Assembly (NCBI RefSeq): GCF_019801465.1
Contig: NZ_JAHVJA010000008.1
Location: forward strand, 157,951 to 221,950
Reading direction: 5' to 3'
From: Leisingera daeponensis
GTDB lineage: Bacteria; Pseudomonadota; Alphaproteobacteria; Rhodobacterales; Rhodobacteraceae
DNA length: 64,000 bases
Under the pieces are notes generated by a model. That model had not been told where the DNA came from, made no database searches, and worked only from the letters and a program-made list of their open reading frames with translations. Shown piece after piece: positions 56,464-63,881 of this stretch. A program made the position numbers and the translations under genes. Every line of letters starts with the position of its first letter. The stretch's first letter is position 1.

Positions 56464-56805
56464 ATGGCGAAACCAAAGAACGAGCGCAGACCAGAAGTCC
56501 TGCGCAAAGTCGAAAACGCCCGAATGAATTTGAGAATGGCTATTTCCCTAAGTCCCTACAGCGAGACATCCGCCGCGGTTGAGGGGGGCATGAGCAACAA
56601 CGTCCTGGGGAAGTTTTGCAGAGGTGAGACAGACATTACTCTGACAAACCTGCTTTCAGCATGTGAAGTGCTAAACGTCCCAATCTCTCTAATCGTCTCA
56701 GATCAGGCAATTTCACCCGCACGCATCAGGCTTGCCAAACTTATTGACAGCGTAGACGCAAAAGACCTTGAGGCATTTATTGCCGCCGAAAAGGGCAGGG
56801 TCTAA
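56464..56805 (+). CDS. Phage repressor-like HTH protein (short)
   Basis: 113 residues. An HTH (about 33-70): SAAVEGGMSNNVLGKFCRGETDITLTNLLSACEVLNV, then a short C-terminal helix LAKLIDSVDAKDLEAFIAAEK. No S24/LexA-type peptidase domain, so not RecA-cleavable in the usual way. It sits alone on the plus strand facing the lytic operon across the operator cluster. That position supports a CI-like repressor; a bidirectional terminator follows. Confidence 0.65.
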   Translation: MAKPKNERRPEVLRKVENARMNLRMAISLSPYSETSAAVEGGMSNNVLGKFCRGETDITLTNLLSACEVLNVPISLIVSDQAISPARIRLAKLIDSVDAKDLEAFIAAEKGRV

Positions 56806-56847
56806 GATTTCATGAGTGCCGCCAGATCCGGCAAACAAGTCAAAGAA

Positions 56848-56869
56848 AAAGCGGCGCTGGCGCCGCTTT
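56848..56869. terminator. Bidirectional terminator
   Basis: AAAGCGGCGC, TG, GCGCCGCTTT: perfect stem, followed by AGTTCTTTT on the plus strand and TTTTTCTTTG on the minus. It separates the repressor from the convergent small gene. Confidence 0.9.
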
Positions 56870-56889
56870 AGTTCTTTTGCGAGGCGGCG

Positions 56890-57138
56890 TTAGCGCTCCG
56901 CCAGGAAGCTTTCCAGGCGATCCGCCAGATCATTCAGCTCTTGCTCACCCCGGCCAGCAGCCATAGGGGCAAGGGCGCCAAATACTTCGAACTCATTTTG
57001 ACAAACAACAGCAGCCCCGGCGCAATCTTGGGGTGCTGAACCTGAATTGCGGGAACCCCCGCCGCTTTCCCGATGAGCAGAGGCGCCCTCCGGGACAAGC
57101 TGCGCACCGCCCATATGGGGCATCTGCGGTTCACACAT
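56890..57138 (-). CDS. Small phage protein
   Basis: 82 residues from the ATG preceded by AAGGA. The N-terminus is low in hydrophobicity with Cys at two places; the C-terminal EQELNDLADRLESFLAER is a helix. No known family. Divergent from the small membrane protein at 57321, with operator half sites in between. Confidence 0.55.
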   Translation of the reverse strand: MCEPQMPHMGGAQLVPEGASAHRESGGGSRNSGSAPQDCAGAAVVCQNEFEVFGALAPMAAGRGEQELNDLADRLESFLAER

Positions 57139-57153
57139 TATTGTATCCTTCCA

Positions 57154-57315
57154 ACCTTAAATCGTCATATGCACACTCCTAGGGCGCTAACTTGCGTCAG
57201 TCAACCCGGAGCTGCACAACATGTAGATGCGCACGCAGAACTCTATATGAAAACCTTTATTGCTTGCGGCACACCTTTAAATGTGTGATACACACCTGAG
57301 ACGCCCTTAAAGGTG
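57154..57315. promoter_or_regulatory. Operator sites between divergent genes; xis-int promoter
   Basis: Half or full sites at 57154 (ACCTTAAATCGT), 57253 (ACCTTTAT), 57273-57284 (ACCTTTAAATGT) and 57304-57315 (CCCTTAAAGGTG). TTGCGG (57264-57269), 17-base spacer and GATACA (57287-57292) form a promoter candidate for the rightward genes, with the third site in its spacer. Confidence 0.5.
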
Positions 57316-57320
57316 AGAGC

Positions 57321-57482
57321 ATGACCAACATTGACATACCACCGCCACAGGCGGGCGCTTGGCCGCCATCAGGCGGCCCGATTGTGGCCTTGATTGACGG
57401 CTCAGGAATGGGCGTTTGCCTGTTGATTCTCTTCTTTCTTTTCACCTGCGGCATGATCATCAAAGAGGCATCCGGCAAATGA
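57321..57482 (+). CDS. Tiny membrane protein upstream of excisionase-like gene
   Basis: 53 residues; too short for the usual gene cutoff. A Pro-rich start (IDIPPPQAGAWPPSGGP) and then a hydrophobic helix MGVCLLILFFLFTCGMII near the C-terminus, with a short polar end. The stop overlaps the next ATG (ATGA), so translational coupling supports it. GGTGAGAGC lies just before its start. Confidence 0.5.
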   Translation: MTNIDIPPPQAGAWPPSGGPIVALIDGSGMGVCLLILFFLFTCGMIIKEASGK

Positions 57483-57892
57483 ACAAGCTGCAGATCCTCA
57501 CCCAGGATAAAAACCTCAACACGGATGAGGCAATTGCGTGGCTCGCGGAGCATGGAATTGTCACCAACCGCGGCGGCCTCGACACTTTGCGCCGGGAAGG
57601 TCTTTTGAAGTGGATCGAAACCCGCGGAAAATTCAAAGTGCTCTACCGGCGCGAAGATCTGGCAGATGCCTTTATCACGGAGCAACACACATGCCCCTCA
57701 AGCTTAGAAGAAAACCCGGCTCGCCCAACTGGTACATCCGCGGGACTGTCTCAGGGATCCACGTTGACCGCAGCACTCAAACTAGTAACCGAAAAGCGGC
57801 AGAAGCGATCCGCATCAGGACGGAGGCGCAAATCCTCCAACGTGCTGCCCTTGGAAAGAAAGCAACAGCAACCTTTGAGGAAGCCGCAGTAA
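57479..57892 (+). CDS. Excisionase-like HTH protein
   Basis: 137 residues if the whole frame is used. The first 70 residues (DEAIAWLAEHGIVTNRGGLDTLRREGLLKWIETRGKFKV) are an MerR/Xis-type winged helix. The rest runs in another frame over the integrase start and is low-complexity, which may be untranslated tail or real extension. The start overlaps the previous stop (ATGA). Overlap with the integrase is 202 bases. Confidence 0.6.
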   Translation: MNKLQILTQDKNLNTDEAIAWLAEHGIVTNRGGLDTLRREGLLKWIETRGKFKVLYRREDLADAFITEQHTCPSSLEENPARPTGTSAGLSQGSTLTAALKLVTEKRQKRSASGRRRKSSNVLPLERKQQQPLRKPQ

Positions 57893-58737
57893 ACTATCTG
57901 ATGGCTGACGGCGAGGAGCGCTTTCTTGATCCTCTGCTGCGGCATTTCGCGGGCAAAAAACTGTCCGAGATCGACAATGCTGCAATCAACGCAGCGGCCC
58001 AAAAGCTGTATCCGAAGGCATCCCCGGCGACGATCAACCGCCAGCTCATCACGCCGATCTCCGCCATCCTGAACATGGCCGCCGAGGACAAGCTTTGCGA
58101 TCCTATCCGGCTGCGCCGCCGCAAGGTAGACACCAAAGTTACCCGCTGGCTGACACCGGAGGAATTTGAAGCCTTCGCGGCAGAGCTGCCGCCGCACCTT
58201 GCTAGGATCATCGGTTTCATGATCGGCTCAGGCGCGCGCGTGCGGGAAACTCTCAGCCTACAGGCGTCAACCTTCTACCAGGGCACCCGGCAGGCGTATC
58301 TTGTGGACACGAAAAACGGACATCCCCGGATGGTCGAGTTTCCCGAACGCGCCCGGCAGATGATTTGCACTAAGGGCCTGCCGGAAAAAGGCACTCTGTT
58401 TCTTTCCTCGCGCGGCAACCCCTATGAGCTGCGCGACAATACCGGCGGACAGATCAAGACGGCATTCAACAAGGCGCGCCACCGCGCCGGATTGGAAAGC
58501 AAAGGCCCGCGCAAGGTGACGCCGCACACCATCCGCCACACTTGGGCCACATGGTTTTACTCTCAGACCCAGGATTTCGGAAAGCTCTTGGATCTTGGCG
58601 GATGGGCCGATGCGGACACTGCCAACATCTACCGCAAAATGGCACCCGAGGATCTGCCGGAACGCCTGCTGCAGCACGGCTGGGACTTCCGGCGCGGGCA
58701 CCAGCCACACACCAGCAACCTGCGCGCCCTGCGCTGA
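57691..58737 (+). CDS. Tyrosine recombinase integrase
   Basis: 348 residues from the ATG with GGAG upstream. The N-terminal part has a typical SAM-like DNA-binding stretch (ATFEEAAVNYLM...). Catalytic residues visible: Arg183 (GSGARVRE), Lys208 (DTKNGHPR), HTIRHTW (His279, Arg282), Trp305, Tyr314 (ANIYRKM). It will recombine attP with attB in tRNA-Thr. It is about 5 kb away from attR, not beside it. Confidence 0.93.
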   Translation: MPLKLRRKPGSPNWYIRGTVSGIHVDRSTQTSNRKAAEAIRIRTEAQILQRAALGKKATATFEEAAVNYLMADGEERFLDPLLRHFAGKKLSEIDNAAINAAAQKLYPKASPATINRQLITPISAILNMAAEDKLCDPIRLRRRKVDTKVTRWLTPEEFEAFAAELPPHLARIIGFMIGSGARVRETLSLQASTFYQGTRQAYLVDTKNGHPRMVEFPERARQMICTKGLPEKGTLFLSSRGNPYELRDNTGGQIKTAFNKARHRAGLESKGPRKVTPHTIRHTWATWFYSQTQDFGKLLDLGGWADADTANIYRKMAPEDLPERLLQHGWDFRRGHQPHTSNLRALR

Positions 58738-58754
58738 TAGGAGGTCAAGCAACT

Positions 58755-59009
58755 ATGCCGTTTAGCAGCAAACCCTTTCCACGTCGGCGGGCAGGCATGA
58801 TCCGGCCCGGCCTTGGCGCCACCTATGAAAGCGCCAACGAAGTTCGCAAGCGCAAAGGAATGCTGCTGGTCGGTTATCTGCGCTGCCGCAATGAAATCAC
58901 AGAGCCGGGAATGCCGGACTACAGGCGTAAACAGGCCAAGAGCTGGAAATCCTTCTACCGACGCAAACACCTTGAAGCGCGGCGGCGGGACACTCTGGCT
59001 ATTTTTTGA
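58755..59009 (+). CDS. Small basic hypothetical protein
   Basis: 84 residues; the ATG follows AGGAGGT by nine bases. Very basic (KRKGMLLVGYLRCRNEI, RRKQAKSWKSFYRRKHLEARRRD). No family recognised. It follows the integrase directly and is probably on its transcript. Confidence 0.5.
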   Translation: MPFSSKPFPRRRAGMIRPGLGATYESANEVRKRKGMLLVGYLRCRNEITEPGMPDYRRKQAKSWKSFYRRKHLEARRRDTLAIF

Positions 59010-59055
59010 CCTGACCGCACCTTTTATCTTGATTTGAACCCTTAAGAGAAAGTTC

Positions 59056-59661
59056 ATGACTGATAATCCCGATGCCCCGCGCGTCACCCCTGAAATGGTG
59101 GATCTCGAAATCAGCCGGGAACTCTACCACGTACCAGAGGGCACGACGCTCACCATCTGCACACTTGAGCTGCAGAACGGATTTACCGTCACCGGGGAAA
59201 GCCCGTGCGCGGATCCCGCAGATTTCGACCTTGAAGAAGGCCAGCAGCGCGCCAAGACCAAGGCCCGCGAAAAGGTGTTCCTGCTGCTGGCCTTCCGGCT
59301 GCGCGACGAGGCACACAGCCAGGAAACGCGCCGGAATGAGGCCCGTGAGAAGTTGCAGGGCAGCAAAGCGGCGCAGAGCGACCCGCTACTGCGCGCAGCA
59401 CTCGAAGGCCCGCAAGGCTATGCCAAACGGTTTCTTGAGGATCGCTGCGCCATCGACGGCAAAGATAGCACTTTTACCGCGTCGCATGTGGCCGTGACAG
59501 CGTTCCGCGAATGGCTGGCACTCAACACTGGGAACGCTTGGCCCGAACACCTCGCCCGGAAAGCCCTGCTGCTTGTGGATCAGATCGACGGCAAACAGAT
59601 CCGTTACGTAAAACTGCAAAACACTGGCTGGACCGGCTTCAAACTGAAGGCCAGCAAATGA
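59056..59661 (+). CDS. Gp49-like (N4 gp49/Sf6 gp66 family) protein
   Basis: 201 residues. The first 75 have LTICTLELQNGFTVTGES, PADFDLEEGQQRAKTKAREKVFL, the family mark. The later part (DSTFTASHVAVTAFREWLALNT, NTGWTGFKLK) looks like a second domain, resembling the C-terminal helical domain of phage primase-associated proteins. The family occurs in phages and its function is unknown. Confidence 0.7.
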   Translation: MTDNPDAPRVTPEMVDLEISRELYHVPEGTTLTICTLELQNGFTVTGESPCADPADFDLEEGQQRAKTKAREKVFLLLAFRLRDEAHSQETRRNEAREKLQGSKAAQSDPLLRAALEGPQGYAKRFLEDRCAIDGKDSTFTASHVAVTAFREWLALNTGNAWPEHLARKALLLVDQIDGKQIRYVKLQNTGWTGFKLKASK

Positions 59662-60149
59662 CCGCGGCGCAGTGGATCGGGCGGGACTACTACATCGGGC
59701 GCCTCAAGGTTGGCGGGATCTCGCCCGGATGGACGCCCGGCCCCAATGGCGAAACCTTTGCCGGGCGCTGTTCGCTTCCAGGCGCCGCCCAGGTGCTAGG
59801 CCCCTACGGGACCGAACAGCAGGCGCGCGCAATGGTCGAGAAATCAACCGCCAGCCGGATCAAGGCCATGTTTGGCGCAGGCCCCGACACCACAGCCGCG
59901 GCGGTGAGCGACGGGCGCAATCTTCGCGTGACCGCCCGCGCAATCCTGATGGCGGGCGTGTGGAGCTGTGACAAGCCGGTCAATGTCTACGCCATGTTTG
60001 ACGATCTCCGGCACGCTTTAGGCATGAAGCGCGAAGATGTGCCAGCCATCCCGAAACCCAAGCCCCGCAAGGCAGCGGCAGACGAATACACACCCATGCC
60101 GCCGGAGGATTTTGAACCCTTTGAGGAAGATGGAAGGCAGACAGGATGA
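59658..60149 (+). CDS. Phage hypothetical protein
   Basis: 163 residues. The ATG overlaps the upstream stop (ATGA). WIGRDYYIGRLKVGGISPGWTPGPNGETF at the start, then a helix with charge; acidic end PPEDFEPFEEDG. No family recognised. Co-transcribed with the Gp49-like gene. Confidence 0.55.
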   Translation: MTAAQWIGRDYYIGRLKVGGISPGWTPGPNGETFAGRCSLPGAAQVLGPYGTEQQARAMVEKSTASRIKAMFGAGPDTTAAAVSDGRNLRVTARAILMAGVWSCDKPVNVYAMFDDLRHALGMKREDVPAIPKPKPRKAAADEYTPMPPEDFEPFEEDGRQTG

Positions 60150-60286
60150 ACTACTCCGGCGACTGGATCACAAAATGTCAATCAGCCCCGCCGCCAGGAA
60201 ATGCCCTTGCGCCCGCTTTGCGCAGAAAACGGACTTTGCAACATCTTACCAAAGCACCTGCAGCCGCTAGTCAATGGCTCAATTAG
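60146..60286 (+). CDS. Short open frame, uncertain
   Basis: 46 codons, beginning at ATG overlapping the stop of the previous gene (ATGA). Basic and Pro/Ala-rich, no domain. Ends four bases into the convergent gene. Could be a real tail of the operon or chance. Confidence 0.25.
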   Translation: MNYSGDWITKCQSAPPPGNALAPALRRKRTLQHLTKAPAAASQWLN

Positions 60287-61668
60287 CTCTTGGTTGGCAG
60301 GGGTTTTCGCCATGCGGAGGCACGACCGCGTTTGCCGGGAACTTGTTCAAGTAGCCCCCGCTTTCGCAGTGCAACGAATTCGTCCTTGACTTGAACATCA
60401 CGCCTAAGACCTGTGATTTCACGACCAATCTGGTTCGTGATTTCAGTGTGGGAATCCAGATATTCCATGATGATTTGGGCAGGGCTAGCAAGTCTTTGGT
60501 GCCGAATAAAGACAAGAACAGAGTTCTCTGTCTCTGTAATTTCAGGCTCAGCCAATCGGATTTTCTTCATGGCCTCAAATGCTGTATTCAGACCTTCACC
60601 AACATCCTTATTAGGAGGATTCGGGAACTTGTTGGCCATCCTCACAATTTTTCCGTTTCGAGCAAATTGTTCATCCAGAACAGTTTCGATTGTTACATGC
60701 CCAGCGAGCCTGCCCGGACTCTGCACCTCAATCCTATCATCATAAATTCGAATTTGTGTGTCGGTAGCGATGCTGTAGTCCCTATGGAGAACTGCGTTTG
60801 TTATGATTTCATGTAGTGTTTCGTCAGGGTAGCTGATTTCCTCAAGGCCGCCCTCTGTCATTCTCTTGATGCCCTCAACGATCTCCTTAGTTTGTGCTAC
60901 AGCCTTGGAAATCAAGTCGACGATTGGACCCTCAACCGTCAATGGGTCGAAGGCAAGCCTTTCTCGGTCGACTCCTTCGTCGGTGGTTGTGTAGCGGAAA
61001 ATCTTGATTGCGCACCGCTTAGGGAGTATGGCTTGCGGTTCATCCGCAAACAGTAGAATTGACGCAACTGTTGGAGAGCCATTATTGAGAAGAAATTGAG
61101 ATTTAAGCCATACTTCCGGCTCGGAATGGGGAATCTGTTGTAGCATAAACTCCAGTGCCGTAATTGAGTTGGAGACTTCATTCACTTCGACGTTCACGGT
61201 CTCATCTTCAAACGAAGCAATACCTTTATCAAGTTCCAACCTCCGCAACGCGTCGGTTGTCTCGACCTTTAAGTTTTGGGCGTTTCTGCGAGTATACGGG
61301 AGGTCATTTGTTGCCTTAATAATGCCCTGAGTTTTTCGAATGGTGATGTGAAGAAGATAGCCTTCTTCATTTTCGGACTCGAGAAAAGATGTACTACATA
61401 CATTCAGTCCGCCAAGTTTTTCAATAATTGCAAAGATTGGGTTGGCCGCCTCTTGATCAGGGAAACCCCTCCAATAGTGCTCCTTGCCTTGGATGTCGGC
61501 GACTTCGTCCACACCGACAATTATTTCACCGCCGCTAGTGTTGGCAAAAGCGGAGATGCTCTTCGATAAAGAGGCGGGAGATACTTCCACAGCCTTATAA
61601 TCGAAGAAGATACCCTCTTCTTGCTTGAGCAAAGACGCAATGTCTTCAGCTGGAACAATTTTTTTCAT
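60283..61668 (-). CDS. AlbA_2/Schlafen-type ATPase protein, possible defence
   Basis: 461 residues from the ATG preceded by GGAGG. N-terminal AlbA_2 domain (about 10-120): FFDYKAVEVSPASLSKSISAFANTSGG and IIVGVDEV. Then a GHKL/HATPase_c_4-type part: ETLHEIITNAVLHRDYS, QIRIYDDRIEVQSPGRL and DVGEGLNTAFEAMKKI. C-terminal winged helix (IGREITGLRRDVQVKDEFVALRKRGLLEQ). RecG-like N-part naming is common. These proteins are often in phage defence or regulation. Markedly less GC-rich than its neighbours, so it is likely acquired. Confidence 0.75.
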   Translation of the reverse strand: MKKIVPAEDIASLLKQEEGIFFDYKAVEVSPASLSKSISAFANTSGGEIIVGVDEVADIQGKEHYWRGFPDQEAANPIFAIIEKLGGLNVCSTSFLESENEEGYLLHITIRKTQGIIKATNDLPYTRRNAQNLKVETTDALRRLELDKGIASFEDETVNVEVNEVSNSITALEFMLQQIPHSEPEVWLKSQFLLNNGSPTVASILLFADEPQAILPKRCAIKIFRYTTTDEGVDRERLAFDPLTVEGPIVDLISKAVAQTKEIVEGIKRMTEGGLEEISYPDETLHEIITNAVLHRDYSIATDTQIRIYDDRIEVQSPGRLAGHVTIETVLDEQFARNGKIVRMANKFPNPPNKDVGEGLNTAFEAMKKIRLAEPEITETENSVLVFIRHQRLASPAQIIMEYLDSHTEITNQIGREITGLRRDVQVKDEFVALRKRGLLEQVPGKRGRASAWRKPLPTKS

Positions 61669-61856
61669 CTGCCCTCCAGGAGTCGCCAACCCCGAACCTA
61701 GCGGGTAAAGACTAGTGGAGCCAAGGGGGCTTTCTTGAAAGTTCTTATCCTACCGTAGATGCTGCAGCTCCCCGTCTAACGATCCTACAGCCCAGGTCCG
61801 CATAGGGCTGCCTGGGGCCGATGCAGTGCCCCGGCCCTGACGGATTTTCCTAAGCT
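61669..61856. other. Gap between the two cargo genes
   Basis: 188 bases. CCCAGG at 61791-61796 and CCTGGG at 61811-61816 can pair, possibly part of a terminator for the upstream gene (read leftwards). No promoter is obvious by eye. Confidence 0.3.
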
Positions 61857-62927
61857 TCACTGACCATATGCGGAGATGACAGCCTCCAGTGCTTCGGCAT
61901 GCATATAGAGTTCTTCAATTGATGTGATTTTATGCTTCTGCTCGTTCTTATCCGCGTCGAAAATGACTACCGATTTGTTGGTCGGCGAGTTGAAGAATAG
62001 GCGGCAAATTGGGCGGCGGTTGTTGTCGTCCATTAGGATTGCGCAGTAGCTTTTAGCGTCACGCATAGCGATCCGGTTCACGTCCACCATTTTCGCACCT
62101 ATGGCACGGATGATGCGATGGGCTTCGATCTCTTCCTCCGTGGTCACGATATCGTCGTCATTCTTTGCCGCGTCACTTTCATCCGGCACCGTGCTGACGT
62201 CTGCACTACCGCTGTTCCGGAAGGTGATGGAGAGTTTGTCCTGGATGCGGTCGCGTATCAATTCGTCCAGCGCGGCCTGGATTGCGGGCTTCAATTGTTC
62301 GGCCACGTTCTTGGTAATCGAACCATCGTAAATTTGACGTCCAACAAGCCGTACAAATTCGTCGTCGGGGTCCTCAAGTTGAGCTTTAAGGTAGTTTGAC
62401 GCCGCCCTCGTATACTTCAGTGTAGAGGCGGCCTCGATGATCTGATCAATTTCGAAACTTTCCTTGCGGAAACGGGACAACTCTTCGACCTGGACGGCAT
62501 CGTAGGACTGGAAATCGAATTTGAAGAATGGCTTTTTGTCCATTTTGTTCGGAGCGTCGGTATCGGAGAAAAACCAAGCTTCCCGCCCATTAGTCAGAAT
62601 GGCAAGGCGCGCTTCAGTAACCGAAAAGTAGCGAAAGAGCTGGTTGAACTGGGCATCGCCGAGCTTCGATGTGATAGGTTTCGCCTCCACCAGCATGGCA
62701 ATTTTCCCATCAATTTTTACAGCGAAATCAACCTTTTCACCTTTTTTTGTTCCGACGTCGGCCACAAATTCTGGGATGACTTCGTTTAGGTTGAAAACAT
62801 CAAAGCCCCAAGATTGCAGCAAGGGCAGAATGACCGATGTTTTCGTGGCCTCTTCAGTTACCGCCTGCTGTTCTGCGATCCTGGAGCGTTCCGCAAGCCC
62901 CTCCACGAGTTGAAAAAAATCGCCCAT
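61857..62927 (-). CDS. HsdR N-terminal-domain nuclease-like protein
   Basis: 356 residues from the ATG preceded by GGGAGAG. The first 140 residues are like the type I restriction enzyme R subunit N-domain: TKTSVILPLLQSWGFDVFNLNEVIPEF, then KVDFAVKIDGKIAMLVEAKP with the PD-(D/E)xK motif (Asp, then Glu-Ala-Lys). No helicase domain, so it is not a full HsdR. C-terminal part acidic and unrecognised. AT-richer than the phage genes. Pair with AlbA_2 gene. Confidence 0.75.
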   Translation of the reverse strand: MGDFFQLVEGLAERSRIAEQQAVTEEATKTSVILPLLQSWGFDVFNLNEVIPEFVADVGTKKGEKVDFAVKIDGKIAMLVEAKPITSKLGDAQFNQLFRYFSVTEARLAILTNGREAWFFSDTDAPNKMDKKPFFKFDFQSYDAVQVEELSRFRKESFEIDQIIEAASTLKYTRAASNYLKAQLEDPDDEFVRLVGRQIYDGSITKNVAEQLKPAIQAALDELIRDRIQDKLSITFRNSGSADVSTVPDESDAAKNDDDIVTTEEEIEAHRIIRAIGAKMVDVNRIAMRDAKSYCAILMDDNNRRPICRLFFNSPTNKSVVIFDADKNEQKHKITSIEELYMHAEALEAVISAYGQ

Positions 62928-63070
62928 AGCACTCTCCCAAAAGAACTGTTTCACGTTCTTACAATCCAGAGGTGTTCGTCAAGGAGGTTATTTAATCCGA
63001 GTCTGCTACAGGGGTGAAGGTCCGCTTCGGGGCTGCGAACGGCATGCGGTGCGAGTGAGGCTCCCTACTC

Positions 63071-63277
63071 TTACAGCTCAAAAACCTTGAGCCGCCGCGG
63101 TGGCTCCCGCAGTCCACGGCAATCCGGCTGCACTGCAGGAACCGCGCGCACCACTCGCAGGATCTCAGGCAGCACCACCGGGACCGCAAGAGAACCGACC
63201 GCGAGCGCGATCAAGCCCACGCTTAACCAATCCAAAGGCCGCAGCTTTCTGCGGCACGGGTGAACCGGCCCCCTCAT
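63071..63277 (-). CDS. Small membrane protein at the phage right end
   Basis: 68 residues from the ATG at 63277 that overlaps the upstream stop (ATGA). One transmembrane helix (LDWLSVGLIALAVGSLAVPVVLP) and a basic/Pro end. May be a holin, antiholin or moron membrane protein. In the excised circle it lies downstream of the late operon. Confidence 0.5.
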   Translation of the reverse strand: MRGPVHPCRRKLRPLDWLSVGLIALAVGSLAVPVVLPEILRVVRAVPAVQPDCRGLREPPRRLKVFEL

Positions 63278-63567
63278 TGCACCATCCCCAAAACCCACCG
63301 GCCTAAGGCCGCGACCTTTTCCCAAAGCAGCGCCAGACCAGACGCCACAGCCGCAAGACCCAGGATCACGCTGCGCCAGCGCGCCCGCACGATCCCCTTG
63401 GCTTCCTCATATTTCGCGATTTCAACCAGAGTTTCGCCATATGCGAGGATCTTGCGTACCCGATCCACCTCATCAGGCTTGAGCCGGGTTACATCGCCGC
63501 CAATGGCCGCCTGCAACTCCCCCAAAATGGCTAGGATCTGCTGATCCGCCGTCGCTTGCTCTTGCAC
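63274..63567 (-). CDS. Small membrane protein with helical N-terminus
   Basis: 97 residues, GTG start with AAGGAAAA upstream. N-terminal polar helix (about 1-55) with TADQQILAILGELQAAIGG, then a hydrophobic C-terminal helix (WRSVILGLAAVASGLALLWEKV). Resembles phage holin-like or tail-associated small proteins; no named family. Co-transcribed with the next gene. Confidence 0.5.
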   Translation of the reverse strand: MQEQATADQQILAILGELQAAIGGDVTRLKPDEVDRVRKILAYGETLVEIAKYEEAKGIVRARWRSVILGLAAVASGLALLWEKVAALGRWVLGMVQ

Positions 63568-63717
63568 TCGATTTTCCTTTCTTAGCCGCTAGACCCAGGA
63601 ACAGCCGCACGGGCGCGCAATCCGGCCAGAAAGCGCGATCCGGGCAAAATCCGGGAGGTGGTTTTTTGAGATTGTCACAGGTGGTTGTTTTTGCTTGATT
63701 TCTCCCAAGCGGCCTTT
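63568..63717. promoter_or_regulatory. attP right arm with arm-type repeat
   Basis: 150 bases before attR. CGGGCAAAATCCGGGAGGTG at 63641-63660 repeats 24491-24510 with one change; GCCAGAAAGCGCGAT nearby at 63625-63639 resembles GCCAGAAAAAAGCGAT at about 24527-24542. Both could be integrase arm sites. No gene seen. Confidence 0.5.
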
Positions 63718-63766
63718 TCCCTTGGTAAGGGAGAGGTCGAGAGTTCAATTCTCTCCAGCAGCACCA
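63718..63766 (+). repeat. attR core (3' half of tRNA-Thr)
   Basis: 49 bp, identical to attL. It is only the 3' part of the tRNA (from the anticodon stem to CCA), so it is not a tRNA gene. Confidence 0.95.
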
Positions 63767-63881
63767 TTTCACCGTTTTGCTTATGTATCCCCGCTAACAC
63801 CTTGAACGGAAAGGTGAGAGCCGGAGTTCGATACCCTTGAAAACGATTGTACCTGAGGGGTTCGGAAAAGACCATTCGAAG

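Noticed and set aside
63718..63766. Second tRNA-Thr at the right end
   Set aside because: Only the 3' half is present; it is the attR copy of the integration core.
63797..63817. CACCTT...AAGGTG outside attR as an operator
   Set aside because: The spacer between the arms is 7 bases and the site lies in host flanking DNA, so it does not fit the prophage motif.
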